The notes under the pieces are model-generated. The model was not told where the DNA came from. It was given only the letters and a program-made list of their open reading frames with translations, and searched no databases. From assembly GCA_022432975.1 (NCBI GenBank), contig CM039505.1, positions 47,474,544-47,538,543 on the forward strand: a DNA stretch of 64,000 nucleotides. Reading direction: 5' to 3'. This document shows positions 1 to 9,191 of the stretch, piece by piece (position 1 is the stretch's first letter; each line of letters begins with the position of its first letter). Source of the stretch: Begonia masoniana. Taxonomy: Eukaryota; Streptophyta; Magnoliopsida; Cucurbitales; Begoniaceae. The translations under genes and the position numbers were made by a program.

Positions 1-640
1 TTATAATAGACAAACACAATCTTTATAATCAAGACAGATCCATTTATTAGCAAAACCATTTGAAAATCGAATCTAATTTGCATAAAGAAATTGAAAAAAC
101 AGATACAGATTAAGAACTTGAAAGGCTGACTGTAGATTTGAAGACTTAATAGAGAACTCAACGACTGACCTCACTAAGAGTAAGTATTGAAGTTGATCCA
201 AACCCTCCAATATTTTTGTTTCTTCCGATCATCGACGGCAAGCTTCTGATAGAAATCATCATGAAGTTTGTCGAGGCAAGCAGGTGCGCAGGCAAGCGCG
301 AGGACAGAGCAGAGCACCGAGGACAGTTGAGGCGAGCAGGTGAGCGCTGAGGAGGGACTGTCGGAGTAGGGTATGGTCGCTGGGAGCAAGAGCGAAGCGA
401 AAGAGAAGCACGAACACGATTCAGACTTCTGTGATTCGGACTTCGACTTTGGACACTGATCTGGTTTTACGAAATACGAAGAAGAGGTAAGAAGTCCTTA
501 GATTTAGGGTGAAGTCCGAGCTTATGTTTTCACTTTTTAGTGAAAATCGAAAATTAAAACCGGATAACCCGTTTCCACCAGGTCGAATAACCCATTTACA
601 CCTAGCCGACCCATGGGTCGGTACTCCCGCAGTTCCCGGT
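1..640. other. Noncoding flank, possibly decayed hAT-type element
   Basis: I see no convincing gene here; the short open frames lack family features. The segment just before the Cassandra insertion joins smoothly to the sequence after it at 1358, which carries the GGTCC/GGACC-rich pattern and the terminal CCCACCCCTA of a hAT-type element. Part of this stretch is therefore probably the body of that element. Its left terminus is not visible. Confidence 0.3.
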
Positions 641-645
641 TCTTA

Positions 646-904
646 TGTGATGACTCGGATGTGTAAGTATGTGTACAATGGCTGCACAAACCAGAACCTG
701 GATGGCGGTACGTCCGCGCGGGTGAACCAAAAGATGACGGGTCGTAAAAAGGGGGTCGTCACAATCCCACATCGCTTGGGGAAGTATGTAAAAATGAATC
801 ATATGTAAAGAGACCCTCCTAAGATAGCAAGATGTAGGAGGATATTGGGCTACGGCCCAATCCCCAGAGCGGACAATATCTTGCTGGAAAAAAGGGTCGT
901 TACA
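646..904 (+). repeat. Cassandra 5' LTR lacking the 5S block
   Basis: It runs from TGTGATGACTCGG to GTCGTTACA. It matches the right LTR at both ends, but jumps from AAGATAGCAAG straight to AGGAGGATATT. About 118 bp holding the 5S-like block and its pol III box sequences are missing. Both LTRs are copied from one template at insertion, so the loss most likely followed insertion, though recombination with another copy is possible. Confidence 0.85.
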
Positions 905-906
905 AA

Positions 907-918
907 TGGTATCAAAAT
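907..918 (+). promoter_or_regulatory. Cassandra primer binding site (tRNA-iMet type)
   Basis: TGGTATCAAAAT lies two bases after the 5' LTR. It resembles the common plant TGGTATCAGAGC site that pairs with the 3' end of initiator methionine tRNA, with mismatches in the distal half. Confidence 0.7.
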
Positions 919-975
919 CTGTACCCAGCCGAAAATGTGGCCAACGAGGACGTTGGGCCCCCGAGGAGGGGTGAT

Positions 976-1352
976 TGTGATGACCCGAATGTATAAGTAT
1001 GTGTACGATGGCTACACGAACCAGAACCCGGATGGCGGTACGTCAGCGCGGGCGAATCAGAAGGTGACAGGTCGTAAAAAGGGGGTCGTCACAATCCCAC
1101 ATCGCTTGGGAAAGTATGTGGAAATGAAACATATGTAAAGAGACCCTCCCAAGATAGCAAAACGTGTTTTGGAGCACAATTGACAACGGATCCCATATGA
1201 ACTCCGAAGTTAAAAGTGCTTCGGCGAGAGTAGTACCAGGTTGGGTGACCGACTGGGAAGTCCTCGCCAAACAAAGCCGTAAGGGGAGGATATTGAGTTA
1301 CGGTCCAATCCCCAGAGTGGACAATATCTTGCTGGAAAAAAGAGTCGTTACA
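976..1352 (+). repeat. Cassandra 3' LTR with 5S-derived block
   Basis: The right LTR is 377 bp and starts TGTGATGACCCGAATG. It keeps the full 5S-like insert between the conserved flanks and ends GTCGTTACA, followed by the TCTTA target duplication. Confidence 0.85.
1160..1278 (+). pseudogene. 5S rRNA-derived sequence inside Cassandra LTR
   Basis: GGATCCCAT, AACTCCG and AGTTAA are followed by GCTTCGGCGAGAGTAGTAC, GGGTGACC and CTGGGAAGTCCTCG, which line up with the plant 5S rRNA internal promoter. The A-box-like part is near 1209-1225, the intermediate element near 1226-1234 and the C-box near 1238-1260. The first third of 5S is strongly diverged. This is a retroelement 5S copy, not a ribosomal gene: it sits in an LTR as a single copy and lacks an intact 5' end. 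Confidence 0.85.
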
Positions 1353-1357
1353 TCTTA

Positions 1358-1510
1358 GATCAATGGAACCGGGGACCGGACCGTGGTCCCTGGTTCCTAG
1401 ATCAATGGAACCGGAATCGGTTCCATTGAGCTAAGAACCGCCCAAGAACAGGCCCGAATTGGTGGTCTGGTCCGGTCCACCAGTTCCAGGCCAGTTCTGC
1501 CCACCCCTAT
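1358..1510. mobile_element. hAT-type nonautonomous element, terminal part
   Basis: The segment is GGTCC/GGACC and GGTTCC/GGAACC rich and ends CTGCCCACCCCTA, the mirror of the TAGGGGTGGGCAG terminus seen at 8048. A direct repeat (ATCAATGGAACCGG preceded by GGTTCCTAG or GGTTCTTAG) spans the Cassandra junction, which supports Cassandra having inserted into this element. The other end and the TSD were not found. Confidence 0.5.
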
Positions 1511-1584
1511 ACAATGTTATCATTTCTATTTTACCTTAATCTTTATAATACTAATATCAAGCATGATACATTAATTGCCCAAGC

Positions 1585-2155
1585 AAATACCACATGGATT
1601 CAATGATCCAAATCCTTAAATACCTAAAAGTCTCCTATGGAAAAGGACTTATGTTTGCAAAAAAATAATCTAATAAGAATTGAAGGATGCACAAATGTTG
1701 ACCGGGAAGGAAATATTTCGATAGGAAGCCTACCGATAGGTATTTTTGTAGGAACTTAGTGATATAGAAAAGTAAGAAATAGAAAGTGGTAGCATTATGA
1801 AGTGTAGAAGCATAATTTCATGGGATGGACAAGGCTTAATGCCAACTCCTATGGATAAGAAGACTTCTAACAAAAATTGGCTTAGAACTCCAAACTGTGA
1901 GATAGATCTTTTATATGACAACAAAGTTGTCATCGATATCTTTCATAATCCTGTCCACTGTAATTGAGTCAAACTTGTGGTCATAGATAAAAATTTTATT
2001 AAATAGAATCTTGAAGCCAAGATAATTTGAATTTCGATCGTTAAATTTGAAGATCAGTTGATGGATATTTTTACCACAGCTGTGTAGCAAAAATTTGCAC
2101 AACACACTTGACAAGTTATGCATTGGAAATCTATACGCACTTGTTTGAGGGGAAG
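1585..2155 (+). pseudogene. Ty1/copia RNase H and polypurine tract remnant
   Basis: Reading the plus strand with frameshifts gives copia RNase H landmarks. A KYLK..GKGLMFAK stretch starts near 1609, followed by a piece like IEGYTDADW (here IEGCTNVDRE) near 1680. Further on are DLLYDNKVVIDIFHNPVH near 1907-1960 and EDQLMDIFTTAV near 2050. An LRG-type ending with the purine tract GAGGGGAAG (2147-2155) follows and marks where a 3' LTR would begin. Several stops and at least two frameshifts make this a dead remnant. The upstream gag-pol is not in the window. Confidence 0.72.
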
Positions 2156-3110
2156 TATTAGCTGAGTTGTATATTAAAGAAAATGGATATATTTGTCACG
2201 ACTTGAAGACGGGCCTAACAAAACGTCATATCAAGCGACTCGATCCTTGGAGAAGACCCGATCACCCAGCTCAATATTTGGTTTGCAGCGGAAGACTTGA
2301 ACATTGAATCAAAAGCCAAAATCTACACAGTGACTACAGATATAATAGTGCGATAAAAGAAATAGCAGTTCAATAAGGTTCACAAGTCTAAATCCAAATC
2401 TAAATATTTAATACATATCAAATAGAGATAAGTCCTCACGAGGGGAAAACCAAACACTCAAATGCATAAAGAAGTAAAATAAGAAAACAACTCATGAACT
2501 CCAACTACTTACTGCTCTTATTCTTTCCTGGAAATGAGAGGAGGTCGTTTGAAGTGAGTGACTAACTCAGTAGAAATAATATATTAAATGTATGTAAAAG
2601 TTCTTTTACCTTTCTTTAAAATATAATGCGATATCAAAATGGTTTTCAAACATTGTCACATGAAAATTCATTTTCAACGTTTTATAAAACAAGCTCTAGG
2701 AGCCATAAATGAAACATTAAATAAATTATTGTCGTATACATGACGATTATATGAAAATTGGTCATCATCGTACATTTTACTTAAAATCATCTCAGTAAAA
2801 AAGAAAGGTCACTTAAGGACGCCTCTAGCACATAACATAGAAAGGCGGCGACCGAAGTTCAACAACTTCTCATAAGCAAAAAGAAGAATTAAGCAACGTG
2901 CGATCCGAAAATCAAGCCCCATTACCAAGGTTGTCGGTGAACAATGGTCATCGATGAAGCAACCCGTATAATCAATAATAAACAAATAATAATACCCTGA
3001 TTAGGTTTAAGGATTCGAAATCCAAGGAGCGCATCATCACCACCCTATTACCCATTTTGTAACGTGACTATAAGATAATCTTCATGCAGCAGAAGGTGTA
3101 CTAGGATGTC

Positions 3111-3439
3111 TGATGTAGCAGTGGATAGGAATAAAGAATTAAAGTAAGAAGAGAGAGAGAGAGGGGAAGAAGAAGCTGATAGAGAAGAAGAAGAAGTCCT
3201 TGGAGGGAAAAAGTGACAGAAAGGGAGATTGGAAGAGAAGGGAGATTCAGGGAAAACTCAAATTCATTTTGTCATTCATTCGTTACCTCATCCAATTACA
3301 ATGCAAGTTTAAATAGAAAATTCAATACTAGAAGTTTGAAAGACAAAGACACTAATGAACCATTAAACACAACAGAAAACCACACAATACTAAAAACTAT
3401 AATAATTAATGACCATAATAATAAATGATGTCTGCATTA
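3111..3439 (-). repeat. 3' LTR of composite element
   Basis: This 329-bp repeat starts TGATGTAGCAG and ends TCTGCATTA, where CATTA replaces the expected CATCA. It aligns along its whole length with 18750-19080, at roughly 85-90% identity by eye, including a GA-rich block and the long shared stretch around AAAGACACTAATGAACC. The adjoining 3440-3505 stub matches the internal 3' end seen at 16094-16160. Confidence 0.82.
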
Positions 3440-3505
3440 ATTCTCTTGGAGTAAGAGAAACCACCGAGTCAAATTGAAGGAACCATAGTTCTGCAACTAA
3501 TCGGG

Positions 3506-3630
3506 AAACAATATTTATCATTTGAGGGATCATTATCTTTTTAAAACTAACAAGTTGTGCATTCCCCAAACATCGGTTCGAGAGTTCATCATTTGAGAGA
3601 TCCATGCAGAAGGGTTAGCTAGTCACTTTG
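3506..3630 (+). pseudogene. CRM-like integrase N-terminal piece
   Basis: The frame reads LFKTNKLCIPQTSVREF, then EIHAEGLASHF with one in-frame stop. This is the zinc-binding start of a chromovirus integrase. It is cut at ASHF by the Tekay insertion and resumes at 11646 as G, stop, DKMIEEVK. Joining the halves leaves one copy of CTTTG, as expected for a TSD. The upstream boundary near 3505 abuts the 3' stub of the composite element. Confidence 0.75.
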
Positions 3631-5620
3631 TGTACACCCGGTTTTTTGGATTATGGATTTTGTTTCTAAACCTCCAGTTTTTCGCCGTATAGTGTTTTAT
3701 TCCATAAATTAGTAATTTAGACCCGTTTCGCGAATAAGAAGTTTTAGTGGAACCCCAAGAATTTATTGAAAATTTTAGTGGATTATGATTATTTTGGAAA
3801 AATCAAATCATAGGTTAATTAATGGAATTAGGTAAAGGATTAATAGGAAGGGCGATAAGATAATTTGTCAGTTAAAATCTAATTAAAACCTAAAATCCTA
3901 TTTATTTCCCTTATTCTCACGATTTATCCTTCCCTGGCGGCGAACTCTCCCTCCTTCATGATTTTTCTTCTACAATCAAACCTTCTACGTATCTCCTTCG
4001 CCAGCCATGATTTCTTCCTCCATTCTCTTCAACATCCAAAGCCTTAGGTAAGCTTTAAGCGCTTTATTAAGCTAGTTCCGATTTTAGAAGTTATTATTTC
4101 GTTAGAGTTATTGATTTAGGGTTGAGATTTATTGGGTTTTAGTTAGAAATAGGTAGTGTTGCGTTTAATACTCATTGATGATACATTTATTGCCATTGAA
4201 GTAGTTAGGATGAATTAATGGTGATTATTTGATAAATGGGGTCGATGTTGGTAGTTGGATTGAGTAAATGCCATTGATGTGGGGAAAGGTTAAGTTGTGC
4301 ACACAAGGTATTCGATAAAATGCTCGAACGAGATAAGTTGGAGTTTTAGGAAATTTCCTTAGCTAGGACTTTGCTAGTTTTGTATTTAGGTTATTTAGGA
4401 TTGATTTTAACATCGAAGTATGAAATATTCTAGGTGAAGAGGGGATAAAGTGAAGGCACGACGTTGCTAAAGCAGTTCAGGTAAGTGAGTGTGTTAGGAT
4501 GTCGGCCGTTAGGGCCCTACATCATGAGGGTACTAGGAGTTTGGTATTTATGACTGTCTGATAAATATGGCTTGTCGGGATTACGATATGATGAATGTTA
4601 GATGACTTGTTTCTTATTTTATAGTGTTTTTACGTTCATATGTGCATTCACGTTCACGCATCATGATTTTCTCTAAAAGCACACGAAAACATTTATGCAT
4701 ATGATTTGAGTTAATATGATAAGACTATGAAATGTATGTAAATGGTTAGGCGTGGGACGGGGTTAATTGGCTATGATTTTGTTCTCGAGATTATGTGTAC
4801 GATTCGCGGATCCTCCCGCTAGTGGGGGCCGGACTTGTAACGACCACAACCCGGCCCACAGCCCTCAGGCCCAGAAGACCGAGCCCAGAAGTCGTGCATC
4901 ACTACCACGTCTGTCCCTTAAGGGCGGTCCACGTGTACTCACGATCTTCCTTCCCCCTGCAGAGGGTTTTTGCCTTCCTCCCCACTCGAACCCAGTCCCT
5001 CAGGGACAAGGCCCTGGGCTACGAATGAGGAGTACCACTGAGCTGGTTTTTCGTAACGACCACAACCCGGCCCACAGCCCTCAGGCCCAGAAGACCGAGC
5101 CCAGAAGTCGTGCATCACTGTCACGTGTGTCCCCTAAGGGCGGTCCACGTGTACTCACGATCTTCCCTCCCCCTGCAGAGGGTTTTTGCCTTCCTCCCCA
5201 CTCGAACCCAGTCCCTCAGGGACAAGGCCCTGGGCTACGAATGAGGAGTACCACTGATAGCCCAGGGCCTTGTCCCTGAGGGACTGGGTTCGAGTGGGGA
5301 GGAAGGCAAAAATCCACTGCAGGGGGTGGGAAGATCGTGAGTACACGTGGACCGCCCTTAGGGGACACACGTGGCAGGGATGCACGACTTCTGGGCTCGG
5401 TCTTCTGGGCCTGAGGGCTGTGGGCCGGGCTGTGGTCGTTACAGGACTGGCAGGAAGACTCGCGGATCCTCCCGTTGGTGGGGGCCGGGTTGACACTACA
5501 CGGTCAGTTCGCGAATCCTACTACTGTGTGGGCCGGACTAATCGTTACGGTTATCGTCCGAGAGGACCACGATCACGATTCCCTTGCCACTTCCTCGTGC
5601 CCCTTAACCCAAGACAAGTG
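3631..5620 (+). repeat. 5' LTR of Tekay element A, truncated and interrupted
   Basis: It matches the 3' LTR from its first base to the equivalent of position 10567 (AACCCAAGACAAGTG), then breaks into foreign sequence. Without the 608-bp foldback insertion and its 5-bp duplication, about 1377 bp of LTR remain. The missing part includes the LTR 3' end and the primer site. Confidence 0.85.
4836..5443. mobile_element. Foldback element with TG...CA ends, TSD GGACT
   Basis: The insertion starts TGTAACGACCACAACCCGG and ends with the inverse, GGTCGTTACA. GGACT flanks it at 4831-4835 and 5444-5448, and the 3' LTR copy of the host element lacks it. It comprises two direct copies of a unit of about 200 bp (4836-5051, 5052-5256) followed by one inverted copy (5258-5443). 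Copies two and three form a near-perfect hairpin with stems of about 185 bp and a loop of about 20 nt (5237-5257). It has no coding capacity. TG/CA ends with a 5-bp TSD suggest integrase-mediated insertion of a TRIM-like or rearranged LTR unit; a foldback DNA transposon is the alternative. Confidence 0.8.
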
Positions 5621-6228
5621 TAATGCCCCAATTTAAAAATCCCCAATTTGAAACCCTAATTTTAAAACCCTAAAATTTTCCCCCAAATTGATTTTGAAAT
5701 CGAGCGTTACATCGTAAATTGAAAATATTAATTGAAAGCTTTAAATTCGTGGAAGCTTGATAATTAATTTTGTTAAAATCTTGAAACTATCGCATATTTA
5801 AAACATTTAATGAGACTTTATTTAATGATAAAAATTCAATACAATTATTCAAATTCTCAAATTGAAATAAACTTTAAATATCGTTTGAAAAACCAAAGCA
5901 TACTAGTTTAAATCATTTTCCTCGAAATCATCAATATGTTCTTCATCTGTATGCTCGCTTGCCACTGGAAGGTTCTCAATTGCAGCTATTTCTTCCTCAG
6001 ACAAAAACTCACCTACATCATAAGTTAAAACAAAACGGTGAGAAAAACTCAGTAAGTAGAAATACGTACAAAACTTTTACTTTTACTTTTACCGAATCCT
6101 GTTAAGACTTAGCCATCTCATTGTCGTTCAGGCTTCGTCATCTTTTACTTTTAATTTTAACAATCAAGTTCACCATCTCACTATCGTTCAGGCTTTTGCT
6201 ATCACGTTAAAACATATGCTCAAGCTCA
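5619..6228 (-). mobile_element. Antisense LTR fragment fused into Tekay A
   Basis: It begins TGTAATGCCCCAATTT at the point where the 5' LTR breaks off. It holds CCTACATCATAAG and CTCAGTAAGTAG, a motif order seen in the minus-oriented LTRs elsewhere in the window (for example near 37700). It is best read as the 3' portion of another gypsy LTR in opposite orientation. It ends around 6228, where the reverse transcriptase frame of Tekay A begins abruptly. Confidence 0.55.
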
Positions 6229-9172
6229 CCATCTATGCAGAATGCATTTCTGTTGATCCAGTTAAAATACAAGCGGTGAAGGATTGGCCACAACCGAGGA
6301 ATGCTAGTGAAGTTCAAAGTTTCCTTGGTTTGGCAGGCTATTACAGAAAGTTTGTCAAGGGATTTCCGATGATAGCCAAGCCTTTAACTGGTTTAACAAA
6401 GAAAAACATCAAGTACTCGTGGTCAGAAGCTTATGAGAAGAGCTTCCAGACGCTGAAACTGAAGTTAACGACAACACCTTTGTTGACACTCCCAGTGGAA
6501 GAAGGAAAATTCAGTGTTTATTGTGACACATCTAAGATTGGACTGGGGTGTGTGTTGATGCAAGAGGGTAAGGTTGTAGCGTATGCTTCCAAACAGCTAA
6601 AAAGTTACGAGCAGAATTACCCCACTCACGATTTGAAGTTAGCCGCTGTGGTTTTTGCACTGAAGATTTGGAGGCACTATCTGTACGGACAACAGTGCGA
6701 AGTGTTTTCGGACCACAAAAGTCTGAAATATCTCTTTACTCAAAAGGAATTAAACATGAGGCAAAGACGTTGGCTTGAGTTCGTTAAAGATTATGATTTT
6801 GAAATTAAGTATCACCCTGGTAAAGCCAATGCGGTTGCCGACGCATTAAGCAGGATGTCGATGACAATGCAGCCCACGATGTCAGCTATGTCTGTACCTT
6901 TGAAGGTGGAAGTTCAAAAGTTTGAATTGGAGATAATTCCTGAATTGTCAGCCTTACTTTCGGATTTGACCATCCGGCCAACTATTTTGGATAGAATCAA
7001 GGAGGCCCAACAGAAAGATTCAAAGGAAAAAAGATGACATCATGAGGAAAATAACGGATGATTCTTCTGAGTTCAGCCTTTCGGTGGATGGTATTATGAA
7101 ATTTAGAGACCGATGGTATGTCCCGAAAGATGAGAAGTTAAGAAAGTTGGTTTTGGCTGAAGCACACTCGTCTTCCTTTTCAGTGCACCCAGGCAATACC
7201 AAGATGTACCGAGACTTGAAGATGCTTTATTGGTGGCTAAATATGTAGAGTCATGTATGGTATGCCAACAAGTTAAGGCAGAACATCAACGACCGGGAGG
7301 TACTCTTCAACCTTTACCGATTCCCTAATAGAAGTGAGAAAATATCGCCATGGACTTTGTGGTGCGATTCGCAAAGACGACTAAAGGCCATGATAGTATT
7401 TAGGTCATTGTTGACAGATTGACGAAATCAGCTCACTTTCTACCAGTAAAGATGACCTATTCGATGGACCAATTTGTAAACTTGTATGTCAAGGAGATCA
7501 TTAGGCTACACGGGATTCCTGTATCGATTGTCTCTGATCGAGATCTCAGGTTTATCTCAAGATTTTGGAAAAGTCTACAAGGCTCGATGGGTACAAAATT
7601 AACTTTTAGCATGGCATTCCACCCTCATACCGATGGGCAATCGGAGCGGACTATTCAGATACTCGAGGACAAGTTGAAGGCGTGCGTGCTCAAATTTCAG
7701 ACATCTTGGAGCCGATACCAATCATTAGTTGAGTTTTCCTATAACAATAGTTACCAATCGACCATTGGTATGACTCCGTATGAGGCGCTTTACAGCAGAA
7801 GCTGTAGATCACCCTTGTACTGGGACGAGGTCGGTGAAGCCAAGCTTGTAGGTTCTGAGTTGCTACAGCAAATGTCTGAGAAGATTGCTATTATTAGACA
7901 AAGGATGGAAACCGCTCAAAGTCGGCAAAAGAGCTACGCGGAAAGAAGAAGAAGGGATTTGGAGTTCGCTATCGGAGACGAAGTTTTTCTGAAAATCTCA
8001 CCGTTCAAAGGAATTATGCAGTTTGGAAAGAAAGGGAAGCTTAGTCTTAGGGGTGGGCAGAACAAGACCGTGGACCGAGAACCAGACCGGACCAACGGGT
8101 TTGGTCCAGTTTCGGTCCCTGGGTGATGGACCACGGTTCGGTCCTCGGTCCACAGCCCAATTTTTTGAAGAACCGGGACCGGACCAAATTTAATAGAAAT
8201 TCGCCCAATTTCTTTCTGCTGCTCACTTTCATTTTCGTTGTTGTGCTCTGCTATCCCAGTATCCTGACCCGAACACCAGACGAACGCAAAGTCCCGACCT
8301 CCGATTTCGTAGACCGACTACCGAGTCCTGACCTGCGAGTTTCGGTCTCCACTGCTTCGAACTCCAACCCCCGAGTTTCGATCTCTCCTGCTCAGTGCTC
8401 CGAACTCTGACCCCGAGGTGCGAGTCTGCGACATCCGAAGTCCACATTCCGAACAGGTCGAGTTTCGATCTCCCCTGCTCAGTGCTCCTAGTCCCTGTTC
8501 CGTGTTCCCTGCGACCTCTTTCGGCTGGTCGTCGGCTGGTCGTCGGGCCTCTCTCCTCACTCACAGAGTAGGGCTCGATTTTGCTGCGAATATTAGGGTG
8601 GAAAATTTTATAAATTAACAATTTAAAAAAAAATATTAGGGTGGGAGGAACCGGGACCGGACTGGGACCGGACCAAATTTTTGGTCCAGTCCAGGTTCGG
8701 TCCAGGTTCCTCCCAGGGCCGGTTCCAGTCTTCAGGAAAAATTTCCCGAAGACTCGGTCCGGGCTCGGGACCGGACCGAACCGGCCCGTGCCCACCCCTA
8801 CTTAGTCCACGGTTCGACGAACCTTTTCCTATTTTGGCAAGGATTGGAGGTACGGCTTACAGGTTGCAGCTACCTTCATCTATAGACGGGGTCTATAATG
8901 TTTTCCACATATCGTTTTTGAGGAAGTGCATACGTGATTCAACACATGTGGTTGAGCCGGTGAACGTCGAGATCCAAGCGACCTTGACATATGAGGAGAA
9001 GCTGGTGCAGATTTTGGAGTCTACAGTTAAGGTTCTACGCAACAAAGAGATTCCACTAGTAAAAGTATTATGGAAGAATCACGACATCGAGGAAGCCACT
9101 TGGGAGCGACAATAGGACATGATGGACAAGTATTCAAAATTGTTCAGGTATGCAAATTTTGAGGACAAAATT
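6229..9172 (+). pseudogene. Tekay A pol: RT end, RNase H, integrase, chromodomain
   Basis: The frame opens inside the RT connection region ([19 protein letters not shown]) and continues into RNase H ([28 protein letters not shown]). The usual RNase H glutamate is lysine in HDLKLAA. Integrase follows with a zinc-binding part (VHPGNTKMYRDLK) and core motifs MDFVV, VSDRD and TDGQSERT. Stops occur at 7035-7037 and 7246-7248, with several more between 7254 and 7418. A hAT element (8048-8800) cuts the frame at KLS/PRF. The chromodomain-like tail (VLRNKEIPLVKVLW, EEATWERQ) runs to about 9115, with a stop just after WERQ. It encodes no active enzyme. Polypurine tract GGAGGGTAGGA follows at 9181-9191. 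Confidence 0.88.
8048..8800. mobile_element. Nonautonomous hAT element, 753 bp, 8-bp TSD
   Basis: The ends are TAGGGGTGGGCAG and GTGCCCACCCCTA, imperfect terminal inverted repeats of hAT type. CTTAGTCT (8040-8047) and CTTAGTCC (8801-8808) form an 8-bp target duplication with one mismatch. Removing the insert restores the integrase reading frame at KLSPRF. Subterminal regions are dense in GGACC/GGTCC. The open frames inside are GC-rich noncoding runs, and no transposase was seen. Confidence 0.9.
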
Positions 9173-9191
9173 TTAAATAAGGAGGGTAGGA

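Larger units (their letters stand above)
646..1352 (+). mobile_element. Cassandra-type TRIM retrotransposon, complete with TSD
   Basis: This is a small non-autonomous LTR element with no coding capacity. Two direct LTRs both start TGTGATGAC and end CGTTACA. A primer binding site like the complement of initiator Met-tRNA (TGGTATCAAAA) starts at 907, and a purine tract (GAGGAGGGG) lies at 963-971 just before the right LTR. The 5-bp duplication TCTTA is present at 641-645 and 1353-1357. The right LTR contains 5S rRNA-derived sequence, the hallmark of Cassandra. The internal domain is only about 70 bp. The left LTR (259 bp) lacks the 5S block found in the right LTR (377 bp). Such elements depend on proteins of other retrotransposons. 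Confidence 0.88.

Noticed and set aside
1160..1278. A functional 5S rRNA gene
   Set aside because: It lies in an LTR with matching PBS and TSD, is single, and its first third does not match 5S rRNA.
509..1358. Repeated small open frames (97-99 codons) at 509-808 and 845-1138
   Set aside because: They are the two Cassandra LTRs read in frame; the similarity comes from the LTR duplication.
4767..5623. Pro/Arg-rich open frames on both strands
   Set aside because: They lie in the foldback element's repeated GC-rich units and flanking LTR; the direct and inverted copies explain the similar peptides on both strands.
8123..8795. Open frames of 61-188 codons inside the hAT element
   Set aside because: They fall in GGACC-rich noncoding hAT sequence bounded by TIRs and a TSD; no transposase features.
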